From positions 124,001 through 188,000 of the forward strand of contig CAKUON010000004.1 in assembly GCA_934668875.1 (NCBI GenBank): 64,000 bases of DNA. The letters run 5' to 3'. The DNA is from an uncultured Collinsella sp. Lineage in GTDB: Bacteria; Actinomycetota; Coriobacteriia; Coriobacteriales; Coriobacteriaceae. The notes below the pieces were generated by a model. The model was not told where the DNA came from and did no database searches. It saw only the letters and a program-made list of their open reading frames with translations. Each line of letters opens with the position of its first letter. Position 1 is the stretch's first letter. A program made the translations under genes and the position numbers. This document shows, in pieces, positions 40,495-47,750 of the stretch.

Positions 40495-41226
40495 ATGCTT
40501 ACCAAACTCCTCTGTGAATTCGGCGCAACGGCCCTCATGATCATCTTTGGTGTGGGCGTGCACTGCGATACCGTGCTCAAGGGCACCAAGTATCAGGGCT
40601 CCGGCCATATGTTTGCCATCACCACTTGGTCTTTTGGCATCTCGGTCTGCCTGTTTGTCTTTGGCGGCGCCGTGTGCATGAACCCTGCTATGGTGCTTGC
40701 CCAGTGCATTGTAGGCCTGGTGCCGTGGAGCAGCTGCATTCCCTTCATGATTGCCGATATGCTCGGCGGCTTTGTGGGCGCCGTAATCGCTTGGTTTATG
40801 TATGCCGATGAGTTCAAGGCTTCCGATGGTGTCGTCGACCCCATTGCCCAGCGCAACATCTTCTCGACCAACCCCACCACCGAGGGCACGAACTATGCTC
40901 GTAACTTCTTCTGCGAGGCTATCTGCACTTTTGTGTTCATCAGCGCCATCCTTGCTGCCGCTAGCCGCGCCGGCGAGAACGTTTTGATGCTCGCCATCTG
41001 CGTTGGCCTGATCGTTTGGGCCGTTGGCATGGGCATGGGCGGCATCACCGGCTTCGCCATGAACCAGGCTCGTGACCTTGGTCCTCGCATGGCCTATCAG
41101 GTGCTGCCGATCAAGAACAAGGCTGACAACAACTGGAAGTACGGCCTGCTCGTTCCTGGCATCGCTCCGTTTGTCGGTGCCATCGTGGCTGCGCTGTTTG
41201 TGCATGGTTTCTTGGGCATGTTTTAG
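40495..41226 (+). CDS. MIP-family channel (LarD-like lactate aquaglyceroporin)
   Basis: Six-helix channel of 243 residues, probably a lactic acid facilitator as LarD is in Lactobacillus. The first half-helix has the canonical NPA (63-65 in GAVCMNPAMVLAQ); the second has NQA (190-192 in AMNQARDLGPR) instead of NPA, while the downstream RDLGPR pore arginine is kept. It is directly downstream of larA, with a weak site AAGATAAGG. Palindrome E5 follows, between it and the convergent TetR gene. Confidence 0.9.
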   Translation: MLTKLLCEFGATALMIIFGVGVHCDTVLKGTKYQGSGHMFAITTWSFGISVCLFVFGGAVCMNPAMVLAQCIVGLVPWSSCIPFMIADMLGGFVGAVIAWFMYADEFKASDGVVDPIAQRNIFSTNPTTEGTNYARNFFCEAICTFVFISAILAAASRAGENVLMLAICVGLIVWAVGMGMGGITGFAMNQARDLGPRMAYQVLPIKNKADNNWKYGLLVPGIAPFVGAIVAALFVHGFLGMF

Positions 41227-41253
41227 TCCGAGGCTACATATTTGTCCGCTGGC

Positions 41254-41366
41254 CGCATGGGGTAACTTCCCAGCGCGTCCTCGGACATGAAAGAACCCCC
41301 GCTGCGCACTTCGTGCGGCGGGGGTTCTTTCGTCCTGCGGAATGCGCTGGGAAGTTACCCCATGCG
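41254..41366. repeat. Nested palindrome E5 between the larD-like and tetR genes
   Basis: Perfect 23-base outer arms (41254-41276 and 41344-41366) surround an inner hairpin, GAAAGAACCCCCGC with GCGGGGGTTCTTTC (41289-41302, 41318-41331) and a CGCAC-TTC-GTGCG tip. Because the flanking genes converge, it may act as a two-way terminator, but no clear T tract follows on the plus strand. Its spacers are shared with E4. Confidence 0.78.
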
Positions 41367-41493
41367 GACAGCTGCGGAGTCTTTGTTGCGTTCGTACAAG
41401 CAACCCAACATATATATCTGAATTTGGATGGGAGGGGCTTGCTGCTGGTAGGGGCGTTGGGTAGCTGTTGACACTTTGGGAAGGGATAGTTAC

Positions 41494-42033
41494 TTAGTTG
41501 AAGAGAGGCTTAATGGCTGATAGGTAGTCTTTGGCTACTTCGGCCTTATCTGCTTGAAAGTTGTGCCAGGCCCACCATTGGACCATTCCTACGAAGCTTG
41601 AGGCTATGTGGTGTAGTAGGAAACTGCGGTCCATGGTGCCGGCGGGGCCTGCGGGGTCGACGGGGACGGTTTCGGCTGCGCGCGACATGATGGTCTTGCG
41701 TAAGCAGTCGGCGAAGACGCGTGAGCCGGCGCCGGCTACGAGGGCTCGTACGCCCTGGCGGCACTCCCAGAGGTTGTTGAGGATATGCTCGACCTGCACG
41801 CGTGGGTCGTCGAGCGGTGTGCCATCGTCGTCGAGGGCGTGGGTGCAGATGTCGCTCACGAGTTCGGACAGTAGGTCATCTTTGCTCTTGAAGAGGCCGT
41901 AGAACGTGGCCCGACCCACATGGGCGCGAGCGATAATGTCGCCGACGGTGATCTTGCCGTAGTCCTCTTCGCGCAGCAGCTCGGAGAACGCCGCAACGAT
42001 GGCAGCGCGGCTTTTTGCCTTGCGGGCATCCAT
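41494..42033 (-). CDS. TetR/AcrR-family transcriptional regulator
   Basis: A 179-residue regulator with N-terminal HTH (KSRAAIVAAFSELLREEDYGKITVGDIIARAHVGRATFYGLFKSKDDLLSELV) and an all-helical ligand domain. It begins 2 bases after the larC stop and so is the last gene of a larB-larC-tetR unit. It may control the lar genes, whereas L. plantarum uses a Crp-like LarR; this is positional inference. A TetR gene as the tail of a biosynthetic operon suggests feedback. Confidence 0.88.
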   Translation of the reverse strand: MDARKAKSRAAIVAAFSELLREEDYGKITVGDIIARAHVGRATFYGLFKSKDDLLSELVSDICTHALDDDGTPLDDPRVQVEHILNNLWECRQGVRALVAGAGSRVFADCLRKTIMSRAAETVPVDPAGPAGTMDRSFLLHHIASSFVGMVQWWAWHNFQADKAEVAKDYLSAIKPLFN

Positions 42034-42035
42034 GG

Positions 42036-42953
42036 CTATGCGTCCGCGTGAACGAGCAGGCAGCGGAGCGTGCCGGAGCAGCCCTCGTAGGGGCGCTTAC
42101 CGGCGCCGTAGCCGACGGCTTCGATACGGTAGCGTGAGGGCAGTTGGTCGGACGTGCGCAGCGCGGTGACGATGGCGGCGCCCGTGGGCGTCACGAGTTC
42201 GCCGGCGACCGGTGCGGGCGTGAGGGCGATATTGCCCGCCTGGCACAGGTTGACGACAGCGGGGACGGGAATGGGCATGAGGCCGTGGGCGCAGCGGATG
42301 GTCCCGTGGCCCTCGGAGAGCGACTCGACCACGATGTCCTCGATGCCCAGGTTGTCGAGGCAGATGGCGACGGAGCAGACGTCGACGATGGAGTCGACGG
42401 CGCCCACCTCGTGGAACATGACGGTCTCGGGCGTTTTGCCGTGGGCCTTGGCCTCGGCGGCGGCGAGCGCGGTAAAGATGGCGAGCGCGCGACGCTTGGC
42501 GCCATCGCTTAACTGCGAGCCATCGATGATGGCGGTGACGTCAGCCAAAGAACGGTGGTGATGGTGGTGGGCGTGATGGTGACCCTCGTGGCCATGGCCG
42601 TGGCCCTCATGGTCATGCTCGTGGCAGTGCACGTGTTCGTGCTCGCCATGATCATGATGGTGGTGCTCATGCTCGTGCGTGTGCTCGGCAGCTGCTTCGT
42701 TGCCGTAGAGCCAGACCATATCGTGGTCGTGGTTCTCGAGCTCCTCTGCAAGCTGGACGTCGAAATCGCAGGCGTCGATGCCGTGCTTGTTTACGCGCGT
42801 CACGGCGATCGAAAAGCCGTCGACCGGCAGCGTGGCGAGCTGTTCGCGCAGGTGCTCCTCGCTGGCGCCCAGGTCGAGCAGGGCCGCGACGGTCATATCG
42901 CCGCTGATGCCCGAGGTGCCGTCAATGATAAGCGTGTGCTGATGATTGGACAT
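42036..42953 (-). CDS. larC: Nickel insertion protein for the nickel-pincer cofactor, N-terminal form (LarC1)
   Basis: Acts in inserting nickel into the pyridinium bis-thiocarboxylate cofactor. The 305-residue protein begins IIDGTSGISGDMTVAALLDLG. It has a large His-rich insert at about 90-135 (tracts such as HEHEHHHHDHGEHEH) suited to nickel storage, VMFHEVGAVDSIVDV, and GLMPIPVPAVVNL, and ends RRPYEGCSGTLR-like then CLLVHADA. In L. plantarum the gene continues as larC2 by ribosomal frameshift; here the tetR start codon follows the stop at once, so only the LarC1 half is encoded. Confidence 0.9.
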   Translation of the reverse strand: MSNHQHTLIIDGTSGISGDMTVAALLDLGASEEHLREQLATLPVDGFSIAVTRVNKHGIDACDFDVQLAEELENHDHDMVWLYGNEAAAEHTHEHEHHHHDHGEHEHVHCHEHDHEGHGHGHEGHHHAHHHHHRSLADVTAIIDGSQLSDGAKRRALAIFTALAAAEAKAHGKTPETVMFHEVGAVDSIVDVCSVAICLDNLGIEDIVVESLSEGHGTIRCAHGLMPIPVPAVVNLCQAGNIALTPAPVAGELVTPTGAAIVTALRTSDQLPSRYRIEAVGYGAGKRPYEGCSGTLRCLLVHADA

Positions 42954-42963
42954 GGAATGCTCC

Positions 42964-43746
42964 TTAACGGGCGCAGGGCGTGCCAGCGCTCAGATGATTG
43001 ATAAGGCTTGCCTGGTAGGCGGCACCAAAGCCGTTGTCGATATTGACGACCGAAACGCCGCTGGCGCAGGAGTTGAGCATGGCGAGCAGCGCGGCTACGC
43101 CACCAAAGCTCGCGCCGTAACCCACGCTGGTGGGAACAGCTATGACCGGACAGCTTACCAGGCCGCCGACAACGCTCGCCAGTGCGCCCTCCATGCCGGC
43201 AATGGCGATGACCACCTGTGCCTGGGCAAGTTCCTCGGCATGCGCGAGCAGACGGTGCAGGCCGGCGACACCCACGTCGTAGAGGCGGTCGACCTCGTTG
43301 CCATAGAACTCGGCCGTCAATGCGGCTTCCTCGGCGACGGGCAGGTCGCTCGTACCGGCGCAGGCGACGACGATGCGTCCGTTGCCGATAGGGGAGGGCT
43401 TGCCGCCCACGAGGGCGAGCTGTGCGTCCGGGACATATCCCAGGTCGATGCCGTTGCCAAGAAGCTCAGCGGTGCGCGCGGCTTTTTCGGCATCCAGGCG
43501 CGTGACCAGGATGCGCTCCTGGCCGGCATCGCGCAGTGCTTCGATAATGGCGGCAATCTGATCGGCGGTTTTACCGGCCCCGTAGACAACCTCGCCGGCT
43601 CCCTGGCGCACCCCGCGCGAAAGATCGAGCTGCGCAAAGCCCAAATCGGCGGTCGGAGCCGTCTGGATGCGCGTGAGGGCGTCGGCAGGGGTGACTGCTC
43701 CGCCGGCAACATCGCTCAGCAATTGCTCAAGATCTCGCTTATCCAT
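42964..43746 (-). CDS. larB: Pyridinium-3,5-biscarboxylic acid mononucleotide synthase
   Basis: First enzyme of nickel-pincer cofactor synthesis; it carboxylates and hydrolyses nicotinic acid adenine dinucleotide. The 260 residues show the PurE-like C-terminal domain (VACAGTSDLPVAEEA, VVIAIAGMEGALASVVGGL, VPTSVGYGASFGGVAALLAMLNSCASGV) and the N-terminal LDLSRGVRQGAGEVVYGAGKT. The ATG at 43746 follows AAGGGA. larC starts 10 bases downstream. larE, the sulfur-donating third component, is not in the window. Confidence 0.93.
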   Translation of the reverse strand: MDKRDLEQLLSDVAGGAVTPADALTRIQTAPTADLGFAQLDLSRGVRQGAGEVVYGAGKTADQIAAIIEALRDAGQERILVTRLDAEKAARTAELLGNGIDLGYVPDAQLALVGGKPSPIGNGRIVVACAGTSDLPVAEEAALTAEFYGNEVDRLYDVGVAGLHRLLAHAEELAQAQVVIAIAGMEGALASVVGGLVSCPVIAVPTSVGYGASFGGVAALLAMLNSCASGVSVVNIDNGFGAAYQASLINHLSAGTPCAR

Positions 43747-43791
43747 ATATGTTCCCTTCGACGGCGCAAAGTCTAGCACTCAAAGGGTATG

Positions 43792-43823
43792 TTTCCGAAC
43801 ACTAAGACAAAATTGTTCGGAAA
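43792..43823. promoter_or_regulatory. Dyad operator candidate upstream of larB
   Basis: TTTCCGAACA (43792-43801) and TGTTCGGAAA (43814-43823) are perfect inverted repeats with a 12-base spacer, three helical turns overall. It lies 46 bases before larB, and CTATAG on the minus strand adjoins it. The binder is unknown; the TetR product of the same unit is the first candidate. Confidence 0.6.
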
Positions 43824-43860
43824 CTATAGGACAGACTGATTCAATTGTTAGACGGATCGA

Positions 43861-44496
43861 CTAGTCGCGCAGGATGATGTCCATGGCGAGCATCAGGTTG
43901 CGCTCGTCGATGGTAAACGGGGCGGCCTCGCGCGTCTTGGGCTTGGCACAAAACGCGATGCCCGTGCCTGCGGCCTGGATCATGGGGATGTCGTTGGCGC
44001 CGTCGCCGATCGCGACCGTATGGGCCATGTCGACGCCGCACTCAACTGCCCAGTCCAGCAGCTGGATCAGCTTGGACTCCTTGGTCACGATGTCTGCCGC
44101 CAGCTTACCCGTGAGCTTGCCGTCCACGACCTCCAAGCGGTTGGCCAGGCAAAAGTCGATGCCCGCGGCGGCCACGATCTTATCGGCGACCTCGTGAAAG
44201 CCGCCGCTTACCACGCCGACCTTCCAGCCCTTGCTGTGCGCCGAGCGCACAAGCTCTAGCGCGCCGGGGGTAAACGTCACGCGCGCAAAGGTGCGCTCGA
44301 ACACGCTCTCGTCCAAGCCGGCAAGCAGCCCCACGCGCTCCTCGAGCGCCTGCTTAAAGTCGAGCTCGCCGCGCATGGCGCGCTCAGTGATCTGCGCCAC
44401 TTGCTCACCCACGCCGGCCTCCTCGCCTAACAGGTCGATGACCTCCTGGTTGATGAGCGTGGAGTCGATATCCATAACGATGAGGCGTGCAGTCAT
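43861..44496 (-). CDS. serB: Phosphoserine phosphatase
   Basis: HAD-superfamily enzyme for the last step of serine synthesis. The 211 residues contain motif I VMDIDSTLINQEVIDLLGE (nucleophile Asp), motif II VVSGGFHEVADKI, and motif III GDGANDIPMIQAAGTGIAFCAKP. No N-terminal ACT domain is present, so this is the short form. The ATG at 44496 follows GAAAGG on the minus strand. It is divergent from aspS. Confidence 0.93.
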   Translation of the reverse strand: MTARLIVMDIDSTLINQEVIDLLGEEAGVGEQVAQITERAMRGELDFKQALEERVGLLAGLDESVFERTFARVTFTPGALELVRSAHSKGWKVGVVSGGFHEVADKIVAAAGIDFCLANRLEVVDGKLTGKLAADIVTKESKLIQLLDWAVECGVDMAHTVAIGDGANDIPMIQAAGTGIAFCAKPKTREAAPFTIDERNLMLAMDIILRD

Positions 44497-44752
44497 GGCG
44501 AGCCTTTCCGAGTGCAGTTGTATTGGGGCACATTGTCGCACGCGGCGCGCCTTGGCGACGGCCACGGCGCGTCAATTGTTTCGTCTCCGTCAAGTCTTTG
44601 GGCAGGAGCTACTTTTCCGCGGCACATCGACACAGGTGCGATAAGATAGAACGCCATGTCTGGCTGCGCGGTTTACGCAGGCTGGGCAAATCTGTACGAC
44701 GCCGCCCGGAACGACACGGGGCGGCACAGATCCATAAAGGAGGATCACTGGT

Positions 44753-46540
44753 ATGAGCCAGACCCGTCCCATCGACGAGCATTCCATGCACACCCGTACC
44801 TGCGGCGAGCTTCGCCGCGAGAACGTGGGCGAAGAGGTCACCCTCACCGGTTGGGTGAGCCGTCGCCGCGACCACGGCGGTCTTATCTTCTGCGACCTTC
44901 GCGACCGCGAGGGCATCACGCAGCTCACCTTCGACCCCGAGCACTCCGACGGCGACGCCTTTAAGATCGCCGAGACTATGCGTCCCGAGTGGCCCATCAA
45001 GATCCATGGCGTCGTGCGCGCCCGTGGCGAGGAGACCACCAACACCAAGCTCGCGACCGGCGAGATCGAGGTCCTGACCGATCATGCCGAGGTGCTCAAC
45101 ACGTCCGTCACCCCGCCGTTCCAGATCGAGGACGGCATCGAGACCAGCGAGGACACCCGCCTGCGCTATCGCTATCTGGACCTTCGCCGTCCCGAGATGA
45201 TGGCCAACCTCAAGCTGCGCTCCGACTTTACCTTTGCCATTCGCGAGGCGCTGCACAACCGTGAGTTCATGGAGGTCGAGACGCCCTCCCTGTTTAAGTC
45301 CACGCCCGAGGGCGCCCGCGACTTCATCGTTCCCAGCCGTATTCAGCCGGGTAACTTCTACGCCCTGCCGCAGTCCCCGCAGCTCCTGAAGCAGCTGCTC
45401 ATGGTCGGTGGCGTCGAGCGCTACTATCAGGTCGCCAAGTGCTTCCGCGACGAGGACCTGCGTGCCGACCGTCAGCCCGAGTTCACCCAGGTCGATATCG
45501 AGATGTCCTTCGTGGACCAGAACGACGTTATGAGCGCGCTCGAAGAGGTCCTGGCCGACGCCTTCGGCCGCATGGGTGTCGAGATGCCCACGCCGCTGCG
45601 TCGCATGGACTATTGGGAGGCCATGGACACCTATGGCTCCGACAAGCCCGATACTCGCTACGGCATGCACCTGGTCGACCTGACCGACATCTTTGTCAAC
45701 TCCAAGTTCAAGGTCTTTGCGACTGCTGCAAACGAGGAGGGCTCTGTCGTCAAGGCCATCAACGCCAAGGGCGCCGGTGCCTGGGCACGTGCCAAGATCG
45801 ATAAGCTCGCCGGCGTGGCCTCCACGTTTGGCGCCAAGGGCCTGGCCTGGATCGCCTTCCGCGAGGACGGCTCCATCAACAGCCCCATCGTCAAGTTCTT
45901 CTCGGACGAGGAGATGGCTGCTCTGCGCGAGCGCATGGACGTCGAGCCCGGCGACCTTGTGATGTTTGCCGCCGGCCCGCGCCTTCTCTCTGACGAGATT
46001 CTGGGCGGCATGCGTTCCCACATGGCTAACGCGCTCGAGATCAAGCGCGAGGGCCACGACTTCCTGTGGGTCGTCAACTTCCCGCTGTTCCACTGGGACG
46101 AGGATCGCAAGGCCTATGCTGCCGAGCATCAGCCCTTCACCCTGCCGACCGAGACCGACATCGCCAAGATCGAGGCCAACCCGCTGGCAGCCGGTTCGTG
46201 CACCTACGACTTTGTCATGGACGGCTTTGAGGCCGGCGGCGGCGGTATGCGCATCCACAACGCCGAGATGCAGATGTCCATGCTCAAGCTCCTGGGCTTT
46301 ACTGAGGAGCGCGCCGAGTCGCAGTTCGGCTTCCTCATGGAGGCTCTCAAGTTTGGTGCGCCCCCGATGGGCGGCTTCGCCCTGGGCCTGGACCGCGTGT
46401 GCATGCTGCTCACCGGCTCCGACTCCATCCGCGACGTCATGGCGTTCCCCAAGACGGCCAGCGGCTCCGACCTCATGTCGGGCGCCCCGAGTGCCGTTAG
46501 CGGCGCCCAGCTCAAGGACGTCAGCCTGCGCTTGATGTAG
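44753..46540 (+). CDS. aspS: Aspartyl-tRNA synthetase
   Basis: Class IIb synthetase; 595 residues. The N-terminal OB-fold anticodon domain has LTGWVSRRRDHGGLIFCDLRDREG. Motif 2 is FRDEDLRADRQPEFTQ, the bacterial GAD insert lies at about 285-415, and motif 3 GLDRVCMLLTG is followed by AFPKTASGSDLM. The ATG at 44753 follows AAAGGAGG. As in many actinobacteria, whether it also charges tRNA-Asn cannot be read from the sequence alone. The 250-base gap to serB holds a GCCGCCC/GGGGCGGC stem near 44702 but no clear T-box. Confidence 0.96.
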   Translation: MSQTRPIDEHSMHTRTCGELRRENVGEEVTLTGWVSRRRDHGGLIFCDLRDREGITQLTFDPEHSDGDAFKIAETMRPEWPIKIHGVVRARGEETTNTKLATGEIEVLTDHAEVLNTSVTPPFQIEDGIETSEDTRLRYRYLDLRRPEMMANLKLRSDFTFAIREALHNREFMEVETPSLFKSTPEGARDFIVPSRIQPGNFYALPQSPQLLKQLLMVGGVERYYQVAKCFRDEDLRADRQPEFTQVDIEMSFVDQNDVMSALEEVLADAFGRMGVEMPTPLRRMDYWEAMDTYGSDKPDTRYGMHLVDLTDIFVNSKFKVFATAANEEGSVVKAINAKGAGAWARAKIDKLAGVASTFGAKGLAWIAFREDGSINSPIVKFFSDEEMAALRERMDVEPGDLVMFAAGPRLLSDEILGGMRSHMANALEIKREGHDFLWVVNFPLFHWDEDRKAYAAEHQPFTLPTETDIAKIEANPLAAGSCTYDFVMDGFEAGGGGMRIHNAEMQMSMLKLLGFTEERAESQFGFLMEALKFGAPPMGGFALGLDRVCMLLTGSDSIRDVMAFPKTASGSDLMSGAPSAVSGAQLKDVSLRLM

Positions 46541-46565
46541 GAGAGTGGCTGCATATTGCCTGTAA

Positions 46566-46599
46566 CGAGGGAAGGACGCGCTCCTTCCCTCGTTTTTTG
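46566..46599 (+). terminator. Terminator after aspS
   Basis: CGAGGGAAGGA and TCCTTCCCTCG pair around CGCGC and are followed by T6. Confidence 0.9.
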
Positions 46600-46683
46600 T
46601 GGGACGGGGGTGCGCCGGTAACGTACAATAACTACCACGTGGCTGGGTTTGCCGGCCGAATGTGCGATGCCGCGGGAGGGGAC

Positions 46684-46932
46684 ATGGTCGAGTTTACAAA
46701 GACGATTAAAGATCCGTTGGGACTACATGCCCGCCCGGTTGCGCTGCTTTACGACATCATTGCCAAGCATCGTAGTGATGTGTCAGTCAGCATCGGCGAT
46801 CGCCACACGGATGGCCGCGACGTTATGGGCCTGATGGCTCTCTACGGCGAATGCGGCGAGGATATCGTCTTTCGCGTTTCGGGCGTAGACGAGGCCTCCT
46901 GCGTCACATCGATCAGAAACCTCTCGCTCTAA
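46684..46932 (+). CDS. HPr-family phosphocarrier protein
   Basis: Small PTS phosphocarrier, 82 residues, with the active-site His15 in GLHARP. At the regulatory position, where Firmicutes HPr has Ser46, this protein has Asp46 (GRDVMGLMAL), so it cannot be phosphorylated there by HPr kinase. The C-terminal helix is short. The ATG at 46684 follows GGGAGGGG. It may be a true PTS carrier or a regulatory paralogue; no EI or EII gene is nearby. A hairpin terminator follows. Confidence 0.88.
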   Translation: MVEFTKTIKDPLGLHARPVALLYDIIAKHRSDVSVSIGDRHTDGRDVMGLMALYGECGEDIVFRVSGVDEASCVTSIRNLSL

Positions 46933-46940
46933 GCATGACA

Positions 46941-46978
46941 AGGCACCGCAAAGCGATGGTCTTTGCGGTGCCTCTTTT
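46941..46978 (+). terminator. Terminator after the HPr gene
   Basis: AGGCACCGCAAAG and CTTTGCGGTGCCT form a perfect 13-bp stem followed by CTTTTG. Confidence 0.88.
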
Positions 46979-47027
46979 GTTTCGTATAGGAAACTTTTTC
47001 GAAATCTAAATGGGGACCCTTTCCAAA

Positions 47028-47079
47028 AAGTTAACCACGTGTTAGTTTACTAAAGCGAACATAGACGTGGCTAACTTTA
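47028..47079. promoter_or_regulatory. Nested dyad operator of the feo operon
   Basis: Outer arms AAAGTTAACCACGT (47028) and ACGTGGCTAACTTT (47066) match at 13 of 14 positions and enclose the palindrome TTAGTTTACTAA (47043-47054). Position before feoA and the TTAG/CTAA ends fit a DtxR/IdeR-type iron repressor site; the assignment is inferred. Confidence 0.6.
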
Positions 47080-47122
47080 ACCGCGTCTATGGTAAGGACG
47101 AACTGACGTAAGGAGCTCACTC

Positions 47123-47365
47123 ATGTCTTGCGGACCGCAGATGCCGGCTATGCCGCTTTCGATGGTAAAGGCGGGCGAAACCGTGCGCGTGTCTCGTGTA
47201 AAGGGCAATGAGGATATGAAGCACCATCTCAAGGACCTCGGCTTTGTCGAGGGCAGCGAAATCCACGTGGTGAGCTCGAGTGGCGCCAATATCATCGTCA
47301 CGGTGCTGGGCGCACGCTTTGGCATCGATTCCAAGGTTGCCATGCACATCATGACCGTCGGTTAG
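47123..47365 (+). CDS. feoA: FeoA-domain ferrous iron transport protein, first copy
   Basis: Small SH3-like cytoplasmic protein that helps FeoB import Fe(II). The 80 residues have GETVRVSRVKGNEDMKHHLKDLGFVEGSEIHVV followed by ANIIVTVLGARFGID. An N-terminal MSCGPQMPAMPLS extension carries one Cys. The ATG follows AAGGAG. It is the first gene of a feoA-feoA-feoB unit. Confidence 0.9.
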   Translation: MSCGPQMPAMPLSMVKAGETVRVSRVKGNEDMKHHLKDLGFVEGSEIHVVSSSGANIIVTVLGARFGIDSKVAMHIMTVG

Positions 47366-47405
47366 TCGACGGTATTTCTGTACGCACTGAAAGGGGGACA
47401 AGTAA

Positions 47406-47627
47406 ATGAAGACGTTGGGTGACGTTAAGGTGGGCGAGAGCTCTACCATCGTCAAGCTTCACGGTGAGGGTGCGCTTCGCCGCCACCTTATGGACCTGGG
47501 GCTCATCAAGGGCACTTCGTTCAAGGTCGTAAAGGTTGCACCGCTCGGTGATCCGGTCGAGATCAACGTGCGCGGCTACGAGCTTTCCATCCGCAAGGAG
47601 GAGGCCGCCGTCGTCGAGGTCCAGTAA
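47406..47627 (+). CDS. feoA: FeoA-domain ferrous iron transport protein, second copy
   Basis: A 73-residue FeoA domain (LGDVKVGESSTIVKLHGEGALRRHLMDLGLIKGTSFKVVKVAPLGDPVEI..RGYELSIRKEEAAVVEV). It resembles canonical FeoA more closely than the first copy does. The ATG follows GAAAGGGGG. Two FeoA proteins per FeoB are common in anaerobic Gram-positives. A gap of 123 bases with its own hairpins separates it from feoB. Confidence 0.92.
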   Translation: MKTLGDVKVGESSTIVKLHGEGALRRHLMDLGLIKGTSFKVVKVAPLGDPVEINVRGYELSIRKEEAAVVEVQ

Positions 47628-47655
47628 GGACTCGCGGCGCATATTTCTGCAGATA

Positions 47656-47675
47656 AAGTTAGGTTTTTCTAACTT
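47656..47675 (+). promoter_or_regulatory. Hairpin with iron-box-like half sites upstream of feoB
   Basis: AAGTTAG and CTAACTT pair around GTTTTT, framed by CTGCA/TGCAG. The TTAG..CTAA ends resemble those in the main feo operator, so it may be a second repressor site or an RNA hairpin tuning feoB. A second stem GCCTGCG/CGCAGGC lies at about 47706-47731. Confidence 0.45.
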
Positions 47676-47750
47676 AATGCAGCATCTTTGAAGCACATTA
47701 TCCAGCCTGCGTGGAGAAAGCAGCGCAGGCACACAAGGAAGAAGGATTGA

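Noticed and set aside
42555..43776. Long plus-strand frames opposite larC and larB
   Set aside because: Antisense shadows of GC-rich genes; the His-rich and LarB motifs are on the minus strand.
44565..44752. Possible T-box leader before aspS
   Set aside because: No recognisable T-box bulge (TGGN) with a following terminator was found; only a GC-rich stem.
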